The notes under the pieces: generated by a model
What the model was told of the DNA's origin: nothing
Database searches by the model: none
The model's input: only the letters and a program-made list of their open reading frames with translations
Shown: positions 50,474 to 58,286 of the stretch, piece after piece
Numbering within the stretch: the stretch's first letter is position 1
How the letters are laid out: every line of letters begins with the position of its first letter
Program-made: the position numbers and the translations under genes
Source: Empedobacter tilapiae
GTDB taxonomy: Bacteria > Bacteroidota > Bacteroidia > Flavobacteriales > Weeksellaceae
Reading direction: 5' to 3'
DNA: 64,000 nt
Assembly: GCF_004785645.1 (NCBI RefSeq)
Contig: NZ_SRPE01000006.1
Span: forward strand, 186,001-250,000

Positions 50474-51784
50474 TTATTTAAAAATCATGTTCGCAATATC
50501 ATTCCCGAAGATGAATACCATTAATCCTAAGATAATTACAACTCCAACCATTTGCGCTTTTTCTAAAACTTTTTCACTTGGTTTTTTACCTGTAACCATT
50601 TCGTAGATTGCAAAAACAGCATGTCCACCGTCTAAACCTGGAATTGGTAATAAGTTAATGAATGCTAACCAAGCAGAAATCATAGCCGTGAATGACCAGA
50701 AAAATAACCAGTTCCATTCTTTCGGCATTTGTTTTACCATTCCAATTGGACCAGCAACTTGTTTACGACCATCTTTTACTTGGAACAATGTTCCAATTCC
50801 GCGAACTTGCGTTGCGATAGCTTCAAATGGCTCTACAATTCCTTTTGCGATTCCTTCACCAATTGTATAATCTTCTTGAGAAATTAAAGACTCTAAATAT
50901 ATTCTAGAATTACTAAAACCAATAGTTCCGTCTTTACCAACATTCACCATTAATTCTACAGGCTCACCTTTTCTTTCGATGCTCAAAGAAGTTGTTTTTC
51001 CTTTGTACTCTTTTAATTTATTTTTTACATCTGAATATAATGGCGTTGTAAAACCATCAACAGCAACAACTTTATCATCCTTTAGTAGTCCTGCTTTTTG
51101 CGCTGCACTATTATTAACAACAGAATCAACTACAGTTGGCATTTGAGGAACAAAGAAAGCTCCTTTTGCATTTAAAATTTCTGTTCTAAAATCTTCTGTA
51201 ATAGGTAAAGAAACTTCTTTTCCTTGACGTTTTACATTTAAGGTTTCACCACCTAATAAAGCTTCTTTTCCTATTTCATTTAAAGCTTGATATTTAATAC
51301 CATTTACACCTACTGGAATATCACCTTTTAGTAAGCCAAACTTAGTTTGCGTAGTATCAGCTTCAATTCCGTATTGCATTTTATTTACATCAATAAAACT
51401 TTTTCCTTGAGAAATGAATAAGACTGCATAAATAATCATCGCTAAAATGATATTCACAATAATACCACCTAACATAATAATTAATCGTTGCCAAGCTGGT
51501 TTTACGCGAAATTCCCATGGTTTTGGCTCTTGTTTCATTTGTTCCAAATCCATACTCTCGTCAATCATTCCCGAAAGTTTTACATATCCACCAAGAGGTA
51601 ACCAACCGATACCATAAACAGTATCACCAATTTTCTTTTTCCAAATGGCAAATTTTACATCGAAAAAACAAAAGAAGCGTTCTACACGAACACCAAACCA
51701 TCTCGCTGTTACATAATGTCCAAGTTCGTGCAACATTACTAAAAGCATCAAACTAAGCATTAAAGTAGCTATCTGTATTAACAT
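50474..51784 (-). CDS. rseP: Site-2 protease RseP
   Basis: This intramembrane zinc protease cuts anti-sigma factors and signal-peptide remnants within the membrane. HELGH (residues 19-23) sits in helix 1, a PDZ domain (about 195-270, VVNNSAAQKAGLLKDDKVVA) in the periplasm, and NLLPIPGLDGGH supplies the third zinc ligand in a late helix. At 436 residues it is complete. It is a plausible partner of the two ECF/anti-sigma systems in this window, but sequence does not show which substrates it cuts. Confidence 0.95.
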   Translation of the reverse strand: MLIQIATLMLSLMLLVMLHELGHYVTARWFGVRVERFFCFFDVKFAIWKKKIGDTVYGIGWLPLGGYVKLSGMIDESMDLEQMKQEPKPWEFRVKPAWQRLIIMLGGIIVNIILAMIIYAVLFISQGKSFIDVNKMQYGIEADTTQTKFGLLKGDIPVGVNGIKYQALNEIGKEALLGGETLNVKRQGKEVSLPITEDFRTEILNAKGAFFVPQMPTVVDSVVNNSAAQKAGLLKDDKVVAVDGFTTPLYSDVKNKLKEYKGKTTSLSIERKGEPVELMVNVGKDGTIGFSNSRIYLESLISQEDYTIGEGIAKGIVEPFEAIATQVRGIGTLFQVKDGRKQVAGPIGMVKQMPKEWNWLFFWSFTAMISAWLAFINLLPIPGLDGGHAVFAIYEMVTGKKPSEKVLEKAQMVGVVIILGLMVFIFGNDIANMIFK

Positions 51785-51825
51785 ATTATTTTAAATTTGA
51801 TTATGTTCTAATTTTTTAATGACTA

Positions 51826-51833
51826 CAAAATTA
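51826..51833 (-). promoter_or_regulatory. -7 box TAATTTTG for rseP
   Basis: A TAnnTTTG match, 41 bases before the rseP ATG (51784), in the gap after gldD. Confidence 0.45.
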
Positions 51834-51857
51834 ATTGTTTTTATTTATCAACGCTTT

Positions 51858-52430
51858 TTATTTTTTCCATTCTAAGGTTTCTAACAATTTTTTTACATCT
51901 TTTTTAATGTAATCAACTGCTGGAGCTAAAGAATCTGGTTTTGGTTGAGTTTTGAAATAAACCGAACCTGCCAAGAAATTCTTAACACTATCCGTAGCAT
52001 GAAATTGAATATTAATGGCTGATTCTCCTCCTAATTCATACATAGTACCAAAAACCTTTTTTTTGGGAAAATAAAATTCTTGTGGAGATATAAAACTTGC
52101 TTTAACTGTCTGTTCTTGCACAAAGCTTTCGCTTTCTTTAATTTGGACAATTAAATCTTGTTGAGACTGAACTGGAAAATATGTCAGGTAAATTGTCGCT
52201 TTCATTCTTGGATAAACAATATTAAAAGAGTTTGGTTTTTTGCCCGCTACGAGCTTTCCAAAGTTTGAATATTGGAAAGTATAAGGCACATTTTCTTTGA
52301 ATGATAGATAAGTTTGTTGCGGATATTCGAGACGAACTTGTCCTAAAGGTTTAGCAACTTCCTCATTTTTATTACACGATACAAAAAAAATAGCACTACT
52401 ACATAATGCTATTATAGTTTTAAAATTCAT
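51858..52430 (-). CDS. gldD: Gliding motility lipoprotein GldD
   Basis: This lipoprotein is of the GldD family, which in Flavobacterium johnsoniae is needed for gliding and type IX secretion. Lipobox FVSC; the body has GQVRLEYPQQTYLSF, NSFNIVYPRMKATIYLTYFP and GTMYELGGESAINIQFHATD, as in GldD. I use ATG 52430, which places a good lipoprotein signal at the start. An ATG 12 codons upstream would bury it. It follows ssb and mutY as in other Flavobacteriia, but gldE, usually between ssb and gldD, is not there. Confidence 0.88.
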   Translation of the reverse strand: MNFKTIIALCSSAIFFVSCNKNEEVAKPLGQVRLEYPQQTYLSFKENVPYTFQYSNFGKLVAGKKPNSFNIVYPRMKATIYLTYFPVQSQQDLIVQIKESESFVQEQTVKASFISPQEFYFPKKKVFGTMYELGGESAINIQFHATDSVKNFLAGSVYFKTQPKPDSLAPAVDYIKKDVKKLLETLEWKK

Positions 52431-52481
52431 TGTATAACGTAAAACGTTAAGTTTTGTAAAATTCATTTATTTTTTTAATTT

Positions 52482-52934
52482 CTAAAAAGGCAAATCGTCT
52501 TCTCCTTCATCTATAAAAGGTGGCTCGACAACCGTTGTGTTTTGTTGACTTTGCTGAACTTTGTTCTGATCATTTTGCATGGCTTGACGTTGTTCATTGT
52601 CAATTTTTGGTGTCAAAAACTCGATTGAATTTGCTACGATTTCTGTCGTATAACGAGTTTGTCCGTTATCGTCCCATTTGCGCGTTTTGATGCGTCCTTC
52701 AACAAAAACTTTATCTCCTTTTTTCAGATAACGATCACATAATTCTGCCAATTTATTGCGTGTCACAATATTGTGCCATTCTGTTTCTGTAATTCGTTCT
52801 CCCGTTCTCGAGATATATGATTCTGTCGTTGCAATAGGAAATCGTCCAATACAATTTTGTTCGTCAAAATGATGCAATTTTACATCATCACCCAAATTTC
52901 CGATCAAAAGTACTTTATTCGTTGTTCCATTCAT
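52482..52934 (-). CDS. ssb: Single-stranded DNA-binding protein
   Basis: This OB-fold tetrameric SSB is for replication and repair. NKVLLIGNLGDDVKLHHFDE starts the OB domain, TEWHNIVTRNKLAEL and KVFVEGRIKTRKWDDNG follow, then a Gln-rich linker and the acidic partner-binding tip EGEDDLPF. At 150 residues it is complete. Its own TAACTTTG promoter overlaps the end of mutY. gldD starts about 51 bases behind the ssb stop. Confidence 0.96.
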   Translation of the reverse strand: MNGTTNKVLLIGNLGDDVKLHHFDEQNCIGRFPIATTESYISRTGERITETEWHNIVTRNKLAELCDRYLKKGDKVFVEGRIKTRKWDDNGQTRYTTEIVANSIEFLTPKIDNEQRQAMQNDQNKVQQSQQNTTVVEPPFIDEGEDDLPF

Positions 52935-52967
52935 AGTTGTAATAGGTTTTTAGTGGCTTGTTACTTA

Positions 52968-52975
52968 CAAAGTTA
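52968..52975 (-). promoter_or_regulatory. -7 box TAACTTTG for ssb
   Basis: A TAnnTTTG match, 33 bases before the ssb ATG, overlapping the mutY stop codon. Confidence 0.45.
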
Positions 52976-54013
52976 ATCCAAATAATGTTTATTTATAAAT
53001 TTTTCTATAGGTTTTGGAAGCGGATAATGTTCAAGATCATTTAAAGCAATCATTTCAAAATCATTTTCTGCTTGCAAATTTGTTATATCTCTTAAAGATA
53101 CGTTTAATTTCCAATATTTTATAAATAAATTTTGATGTGACAATATATGTTTCCCCTCTTCTATAAAAGTTAAATTATTTTCAAGATTTTGATCTAAAAT
53201 CCAACCTTTATCCAATAAATCAGTTTCAGTTTCGATTTTTGGGAAAGTGAATAAATTTTTCCAAACATCATTTCCAATTCGTTTAGATAGCGCAATTTTA
53301 TCTTCATTTTCGATGAGAATAAAATGTAGAAAACGATTAGAAATTTTTGTCTTTTTCAATTTGACGGGTAATTCATTTACTCTATTCAATCGAAGTGCTT
53401 CACATGACTCATTTAATGGACAAATTTCACACTTTGGTTGTTTTGGCGTACAAATCGTTGCACCCAAATCCATTACTGCCTGATTAAAATCACCTGGACG
53501 TTTTTTATCTATGATTTCTAAACCCAAATCCCAGAAAATCTTCTTTGTTTTTGGCGAACTTATATCATCTGTAATATTAAAATATCGTGCAAAAACTCGA
53601 AACATATTTCCATCAACAGCAGGAACAGCTTCATTATATACGATAGATGCAATTGCGGCAGCAGTATAATCTCCAACTCCTTTTAACTTTTTTAGATCTT
53701 TGAAATTATCAGGAAATTGCCCATTATATTCGTCAGTAATCATTTTTGCAGTGAAGTGTAAATTTCTGGCACGGGAATAATAACCCAATCCTTGCCAGAG
53801 TTTTAGGACTTTTTGTTCATCAGCATTTGCTAAATCGAAAATAGTCTCAAATTCTTGTATGAAATTATTGTAAAATTTCATACCTTGGTCAACCCTTGTT
53901 TGTTGGAGAATAATTTCTGACAACCAAATGCAAAATGGGTCTTTTGTATATCGCCAAGGCAAATCTCGTTTATTTTCGTCAAAATATGACAAAATCAGAT
54001 AGTTGAAGTTCAT
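52973..54013 (-). CDS. mutY: A/G-specific adenine DNA glycosylase
   Basis: It removes adenine mispaired with 8-oxoguanine. The HhH motif LKGVGDYTAAAIASIVYNE and catalytic Asp in AVDGNMFRV are followed by the 4Fe-4S ligands C-x6-C-x2-C-x5-C (CTPKQPKCEICPLNESC) and a NUDIX-like C-terminal domain that reads 8-oxoG. ATG 54013 (MNFNYLILSYFDENKRDLPW) is used; the frame extends 20 codons further into the HU promoter region. It has 346 residues. It is divergent from the HU gene. Confidence 0.94.
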   Translation of the reverse strand: MNFNYLILSYFDENKRDLPWRYTKDPFCIWLSEIILQQTRVDQGMKFYNNFIQEFETIFDLANADEQKVLKLWQGLGYYSRARNLHFTAKMITDEYNGQFPDNFKDLKKLKGVGDYTAAAIASIVYNEAVPAVDGNMFRVFARYFNITDDISSPKTKKIFWDLGLEIIDKKRPGDFNQAVMDLGATICTPKQPKCEICPLNESCEALRLNRVNELPVKLKKTKISNRFLHFILIENEDKIALSKRIGNDVWKNLFTFPKIETETDLLDKGWILDQNLENNLTFIEEGKHILSHQNLFIKYWKLNVSLRDITNLQAENDFEMIALNDLEHYPLPKPIEKFINKHYLD

Positions 54014-54052
54014 AAAAACTATTAAAATGTTTTTTTGTTGGGATACAATCGT

Positions 54053-54060
54053 TATATTTG
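54053..54060 (+). promoter_or_regulatory. -7 box TATATTTG for HU gene
   Basis: TATATTTGCACCC here equals the sequence at the tRNA-Asn promoter (50436 on the minus strand). It lies 36 bases before ATG 54097. Confidence 0.65.
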
Positions 54061-54096
54061 CACCCGCTTTCAAATTTAAGAATAATAAGAGGAATT

Positions 54097-54393
54097 ATGA
54101 CAAAGGCAGAAATAGTAAATAACATTTCAGGTAAATTAGGACTTGAAAAGAGCGATACTCAAAGAGTGGTAGAATCGTTTATGGAGGAGGTGATTAAATC
54201 ATTAGTAGAAGGAGAAAATGTATACTTAAGAGGATTTGGTTCTTTTACTATTAAAACTAGAGCTGAAAAAACAGGTAGAAATATTACAAAAGGTACTTCT
54301 ATTATCATCCCAGCACACAACGTTCCTACATTTAAACCAGCTAAAACTTTCATCGAAGATGTAAAGACTAGCGAAGCAAACGTAATCAAATAA
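54097..54393 (+). CDS. HU/IHF family DNA-binding protein
   Basis: This nucleoid protein of 98 residues bends DNA as a dimer. MTKAEIVNNISGKLGLEKSD forms the helical base, and GFGSFTIKTRAEKTGRNITK with the tip IIIPAHNVPTFKPAK forms the DNA-binding arm (the Pro-containing loop). ATG 54097 follows AAGAGGAATT. The frame runs 13 codons upstream into the promoter and is not used. The 30-residue basic protein and rng follow on the same strand, a common order in Flavobacteriia. Confidence 0.95.
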   Translation: MTKAEIVNNISGKLGLEKSDTQRVVESFMEEVIKSLVEGENVYLRGFGSFTIKTRAEKTGRNITKGTSIIIPAHNVPTFKPAKTFIEDVKTSEANVIK

Positions 54394-54411
54394 CAATAAA
54401 ATAATTGTATC

Positions 54412-54504
54412 ATGCCAAGCGGAAAAAAACGTAAAAGACATAAGGTAGCGACGCACAAACGCAAAAAACGTCGTCGTCTTAACAGACACAAAAAGAAAAA
54501 ATAA
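54412..54504 (+). CDS. 30-residue highly basic protein, candidate ribosomal protein
   Basis: ATG 54412 to TAA 54502-54504 encodes 30 residues, of which more than half are Lys or Arg (begins MPSGKKRKRHKVATHKR). I remember near-identical tiny proteins in many Bacteroidota at this place between HU and rng. The pattern resembles small ribosomal proteins of the mS38 (AURKAIP1/Cox24-like) or bS22 type. That assignment is tentative. The context, with RNase G next, suits an RNA-binding role. Confidence 0.75.
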   Translation: MPSGKKRKRHKVATHKRKKRRRLNRHKKKK

Positions 54505-54607
54505 TTAGTAGCAACGCTATTAATATATTTAGTCTTTTTACAAGATAGCACTTTTCAATGGAAATTTTGGAAAGTGCTTTTATCATTTTTAAAAACATAA
54601 TTTTTTG

Positions 54608-56179
54608 ATGAGTAAAGAATTAGTGATTTCAGCCTTAGCTGATCAAGTACGCATCGCAGTTTTAGATGAAGGTCGCTTGATGGAATTTCATCAAGACACT
54701 GCAAATGATGGCTTTGCAGTTGGCGACATTTACTTGGGTAAAATCAAAAAATTAGCTCCCAGTTTAAATGCAACCTTTGTTGATATTGGTTATTCGAAAG
54801 ATGCATTTTTACATTATCATGACTTAGGTCCACAAATACGTTCGTCAAATGCGTACAACAAAATTGTAGCAAACGGCACGTACAAAACCGAAAAATTGAA
54901 AAACTTCCGTATGGAAGAACCGATTGACAAAGATGGACAAATTACAGAAATCTTTGCTCCTGGTGATTCCGTTTTGGTTCAAATTACAAAAGAACCAATC
55001 CATACGAAAGGACCAAGAATTACTTCTGAAATTTCAATTGCTGGTCGATATTTAGTTTTAGTTCCATTTTCGGAACGTGTTTCGATTTCGCAAAAAATCA
55101 AACAAAAACCAGAACGCGATCGTTTAATCAAAATTTTAGAAGGTTTAACACCAGAAGGCTTCGGAGTAATCATCAGAACAGTTGCTGAAGAGAAGAATGC
55201 AGAAGAATTACAGGCAGATTTGACTTATTTATTGAATAAATGGACTCAAATCTTTAAAAATCTTCAAAAAAAGAAAGCGCCAGCTAAAATTCTTAGCGAA
55301 ATGGACAGAGCTTCTTCTATATTGAGAGATAATTTTAATGATGATTTTGTTAAAATTTCTGTTGATGATGACGAATTAGCGGACGAAATGCGCGAATATT
55401 TGGAAGTTATTGCGCCAGATAAAATTAATTTGGTAAAAGAATACGACGATCCATTTGTTCCAATTTTTGAGAAGTTTAATGTCGAAAGACAAATTAAACA
55501 AGCTTTTGGTAAAACGGTAACTATTCCACAATCTAAAGGTGCATATCTTGTGATTGAACATACAGAAGCGTTACACGTAATTGATGTGAATTCCGGAAAT
55601 ATTTCTCGTAATTCTAAAAATCAGGAAGATTCAGCTTTTGCCGTAAACAAAATTGCTGCTTCTGAAATTGCACGTCAGTTGCGATTACGTGATATGGGAG
55701 GAATTGTTGTGGTCGATTTTATTGACATGACAGATGTAGAACATAAAAAAGAATTGTTCGAGCATCTGAGAGCTGAAATGGCGAAAGATAAAGCAAAACA
55801 TAAGATTTTGCCACCAAGTAAATTTGGATTGATTCAGATTACAAGACAACGTGTTCGCCCAGAAGTGAATTTCGTTACAACTGAAGAAAATCCTAACCAA
55901 GAATCGAATGAAGTTGAAGCACCTATCGTTACAATTGATAAAATTGAACAAGTGCTCTTGAATATCCTTGATAGAAAAGATAAGGATTTACGAAAAATGT
56001 CGTTGCACGTACATCCTTTCGTAGCTGCTTATTTACAACATGGATTGCCAAGCATTCAGATGAAATGGTTTTTTAAGCATAAAAAGTGGATTAAGATTGT
56101 ACCGAGAGATGCGTACAAATACTTACAATTTAATTTCTTGGATAAAGATCATAATACACTTTACAACGAATCAAATTAA
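54608..56179 (+). CDS. rng: Ribonuclease E/G family endoribonuclease
   Basis: This RNase G-type enzyme trims the 5' end of 16S rRNA and starts mRNA decay. An S1-like RNA-binding domain lies near residues 35-130 (VGDIYLGKIKKLAPSLNATF), and the catalytic aspartates are in LHVIDVNSGNISR and GGIVVVDFIDMTD. At 523 residues it lacks the long C-terminal scaffold of RNase E. ATG 54608 (MSKELVISALADQVRIAV) is used. A near palindromic terminator follows. Confidence 0.94.
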   Translation: MSKELVISALADQVRIAVLDEGRLMEFHQDTANDGFAVGDIYLGKIKKLAPSLNATFVDIGYSKDAFLHYHDLGPQIRSSNAYNKIVANGTYKTEKLKNFRMEEPIDKDGQITEIFAPGDSVLVQITKEPIHTKGPRITSEISIAGRYLVLVPFSERVSISQKIKQKPERDRLIKILEGLTPEGFGVIIRTVAEEKNAEELQADLTYLLNKWTQIFKNLQKKKAPAKILSEMDRASSILRDNFNDDFVKISVDDDELADEMREYLEVIAPDKINLVKEYDDPFVPIFEKFNVERQIKQAFGKTVTIPQSKGAYLVIEHTEALHVIDVNSGNISRNSKNQEDSAFAVNKIAASEIARQLRLRDMGGIVVVDFIDMTDVEHKKELFEHLRAEMAKDKAKHKILPPSKFGLIQITRQRVRPEVNFVTTEENPNQESNEVEAPIVTIDKIEQVLLNILDRKDKDLRKMSLHVHPFVAAYLQHGLPSIQMKWFFKHKKWIKIVPRDAYKYLQFNFLDKDHNTLYNESN

Positions 56180-56183
56180 AAAG

Positions 56184-56201
56184 ACCTCGCAATTGCGAGG
56201 T
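56184..56201 (+). terminator. Terminator after rng
   Basis: Stem ACCTCGC / GCGAGGT with loop AATT, then T6. Confidence 0.88.
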
Positions 56202-56235
56202 TTTTTGTTTTATATTCGTTACTCAACAAAATACT

Positions 56236-56910
56236 ATGAAAAAAATCTTTCGAATATTACTGAAATCTTTAGGCGTTTTAGTTTTACTAATTGTGGTGTA
56301 TCTGCTTGCAGTGGTTTTATTGCCATTAATTCCAGTAAACAAAGAAAAACAAAAACCCAACGATCAAATCACAGCGTATATTTTGACAAATGGTGTACAT
56401 ACGGATATTGTCGTTTCTGTAAAATCTGAAGCAATTGATTGGTCTACTTTTATCCCTTTTTCGGATACTAAATCAAAAAAAGAATACAAATATATTGCCT
56501 TTGGTTGGGGTGATAAAGGTTTCTATTTGGATACACCTGAATGGAAAGATCTTAAATTTTCAACCGCTTTCAATGCTGCATTTTGGTTGGGGGACTCCGC
56601 AATGCATACCACTTTTTATGATAAAATGACTTTGGGAGAAGATTGTAAAAAAATAAATATGAGTATGGAAGAATATCAGAAGCTAATCACTTATATCAAA
56701 CAATCTTTTGATTTAAATCAAAATAACAAAGCCGAATTAATAAAAACGGATGCTGTTTATGGAGATAGTGATTCGTTTTACGAAGCAAAAGAAAGTTATA
56801 GTCTATTTTTTACTTGCAATACTTGGACAGCAAACGCTTTGAAAGCGGCAAATAAAGAAGCTCCTTTATGGACAGCTACACAACAAGGAATTTTTTATCA
56901 TTATGAATAA
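56236..56910 (+). CDS. TIGR02117 / DUF2459 membrane-anchored protein
   Basis: This 224-residue protein has one N-terminal membrane helix (about 12-34, LGVLVLLIVVYLLAVVLLPL) and an outside domain matching DUF2459 (TIGR02117): TNGVHTDIVVSVKSEAIDW, IAFGWGDKGFYLDTPEWKD, ESYSLFFTCNTWTANALKAA. The conserved His, Cys and Asn-Thr-Trp could form a catalytic or binding site, but no activity is known. It is alone between terminators and the tRNA. Confidence 0.88.
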   Translation: MKKIFRILLKSLGVLVLLIVVYLLAVVLLPLIPVNKEKQKPNDQITAYILTNGVHTDIVVSVKSEAIDWSTFIPFSDTKSKKEYKYIAFGWGDKGFYLDTPEWKDLKFSTAFNAAFWLGDSAMHTTFYDKMTLGEDCKKINMSMEEYQKLITYIKQSFDLNQNNKAELIKTDAVYGDSDSFYEAKESYSLFFTCNTWTANALKAANKEAPLWTATQQGIFYHYE

Positions 56911-56994
56911 ATTTTTTTTTGAATTATTTCTAATTCATTTTCAAAGAGTTGCCTATTAATGCGACTTGTAGAAAGAAAAAAAACACTTTTAAGA

Positions 56995-57025
56995 TTTGGA
57001 AGTAATAAAATTTGCTCTATATTTG
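56995..57025 (+). promoter_or_regulatory. tRNA-Asn promoter TTTG-N19-TATATTTG
   Basis: TTTG (56995-56998) and TATATTTG (57018-57025) have the ideal spacing, and the tRNA 5' end lies 24 bases downstream. Confidence 0.8.
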
Positions 57026-57048
57026 CAACACAATATCGCTAACGATAC

Positions 57049-57122
57049 TCCTCCTTAGCTCAGTTGGTTAGAGCATCTGACTGTTAATCAGAGGGTCCTT
57101 GGTTCGAGCCCAAGAGGAGGAG
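57049..57122 (+). tRNA. tRNA-Asn (GTT), copy 3
   Basis: A 74-nt tRNA with anticodon GTT at 57083-57085, acceptor TCCTCCT / AGGAGGA and no encoded CCA. It is identical to the two minus-strand copies at 50203 and 50335. Confidence 0.97.
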
Positions 57123-57124
57123 CA

Positions 57125-57155
57125 AAAAAAGACAATCATTTTGATTGTCTTTTTT
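57125..57155. terminator. Terminator of tRNA-Asn copy 3 (also meaB)
   Basis: A 14-bp stem (57125-57138 / 57142-57155, core GACAATCA / TGATTGTC) has loop TTT. The meaB stop codon on the minus strand lies at its edge. Confidence 0.9.
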
Positions 57156-58125
57156 ATTTTATACTGATTTTTATAGAATGATTGTTCAACCAATCTTTTG
57201 CCATATCAAAGGCTGATATATTCTTATTTAAATTAATAGGTTGATCCTTCAATGCTTTTAGATATTGTTGATTAATTAAATCAATTGTATAACGCTCAGC
57301 TTGTTTTAATTGTTGTTTTTCTCTGTTTGTTGAATAATAATTATTCTCATTAATAAAACTAAAATAATCATTCACTAATTCCCAAAGTTCAGGAATTCCT
57401 TTTCCAATTAATCCAGAACCTATGATGGATTTTCTTTTCCATTGTGATGATTTTGTAGGTAAAAATTGCAAAGAACGAACGATATCTAGTTTTGCATCTT
57501 TCACTAATTTTTCTTGAAACGAATCTGATTTATTAACGAAAATTAAATCTGCCATTTCCATAATTCCACGTTTTATACCTTGTAAATCATCTCCAGATCC
57601 AGGAAGTTGTAGAAATAGAAAAAGATCTGAAATTTCGTTCACAAGAGTTTCTGATTGCCCCACACCAACAGTTTCTATTAAGATGTTTTCAAACCCAGCT
57701 GCTTCACAAAGTAAAATTGCTTCGTAGGTACGTGATGTAATTCCTCCTAAAGATCCATTTGAAGCGCTTGGGCGAATGTAAGCACCTTCCTCTCTAGATA
57801 AGTCTTCCATTCGTGTTTTGTCACCTAAAATACTTCCTTTTGACAAAGAGCTACTCGGATCTATAGCAAGAATGGCAACCTTTTCACCTTGTTGAATGAT
57901 ATATTTACCTAAAGACTCGATAAATGTGCTTTTTCCAACTCCAGGAATCCCAGTGATTGCAATTCTTTTAGATGTATTAGAAGTTGGTAATAAGCTAATT
58001 ATTTGATGAGCTAAATTTAAGTCATCTAATCGATTACTTTCCGCAAGTGTTATTGCTCTTGATAAAGCAAAACGATCTCCATCTTTTATTTTTTGAGCAA
58101 GTATTTCTGGTTCTATTTTTCGCAT
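57154..58125 (-). CDS. meaB: MeaB/ArgK-type G3E GTPase
   Basis: This P-loop GTPase protects and loads cobalamin into methylmalonyl-CoA mutase. Walker A is GIPGVGKSTFIES, GDKTRMEDLSREEGAYIRPS is the family block, LIETVGVGQSE carries the switch, and the base-specificity motif is VNKSD. At 323 residues it is full length. No mutase genes are adjacent, so the pairing is from family knowledge. A near-consensus TATCTTTA box lies upstream. Confidence 0.93.
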   Translation of the reverse strand: MRKIEPEILAQKIKDGDRFALSRAITLAESNRLDDLNLAHQIISLLPTSNTSKRIAITGIPGVGKSTFIESLGKYIIQQGEKVAILAIDPSSSLSKGSILGDKTRMEDLSREEGAYIRPSASNGSLGGITSRTYEAILLCEAAGFENILIETVGVGQSETLVNEISDLFLFLQLPGSGDDLQGIKRGIMEMADLIFVNKSDSFQEKLVKDAKLDIVRSLQFLPTKSSQWKRKSIIGSGLIGKGIPELWELVNDYFSFINENNYYSTNREKQQLKQAERYTIDLINQQYLKALKDQPINLNKNISAFDMAKDWLNNHSIKISIK

Positions 58126-58258
58126 AAGATTAAATCTTATTTTAAAGATAGAATCTTAATTAAGAATAAAAAAATATGAAAATTTAAATATTGAAATTTT
58201 TATATAGGGAGTTACATTTCTAGTAATAAATACTTAATAATATTAAATTTATTTTCAT

Positions 58259-58286
58259 AAAAAAGGGAATCTTAAAGTAGATTCCC
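58259..58286 (-). terminator. Terminator after the OlsF-like gene
   Basis: On the minus strand GGGAATCT / AGATTCCC (8 bp) has a 6-base loop, then T6. The stop codon of the gene lies in the loop. Confidence 0.8.

Noticed and set aside
54058-54096. Longer HU protein from the upstream in-frame ATG
   Set aside because: That ATG touches the -7 promoter box at 54053-54060, so it would lie before or at the transcript start.
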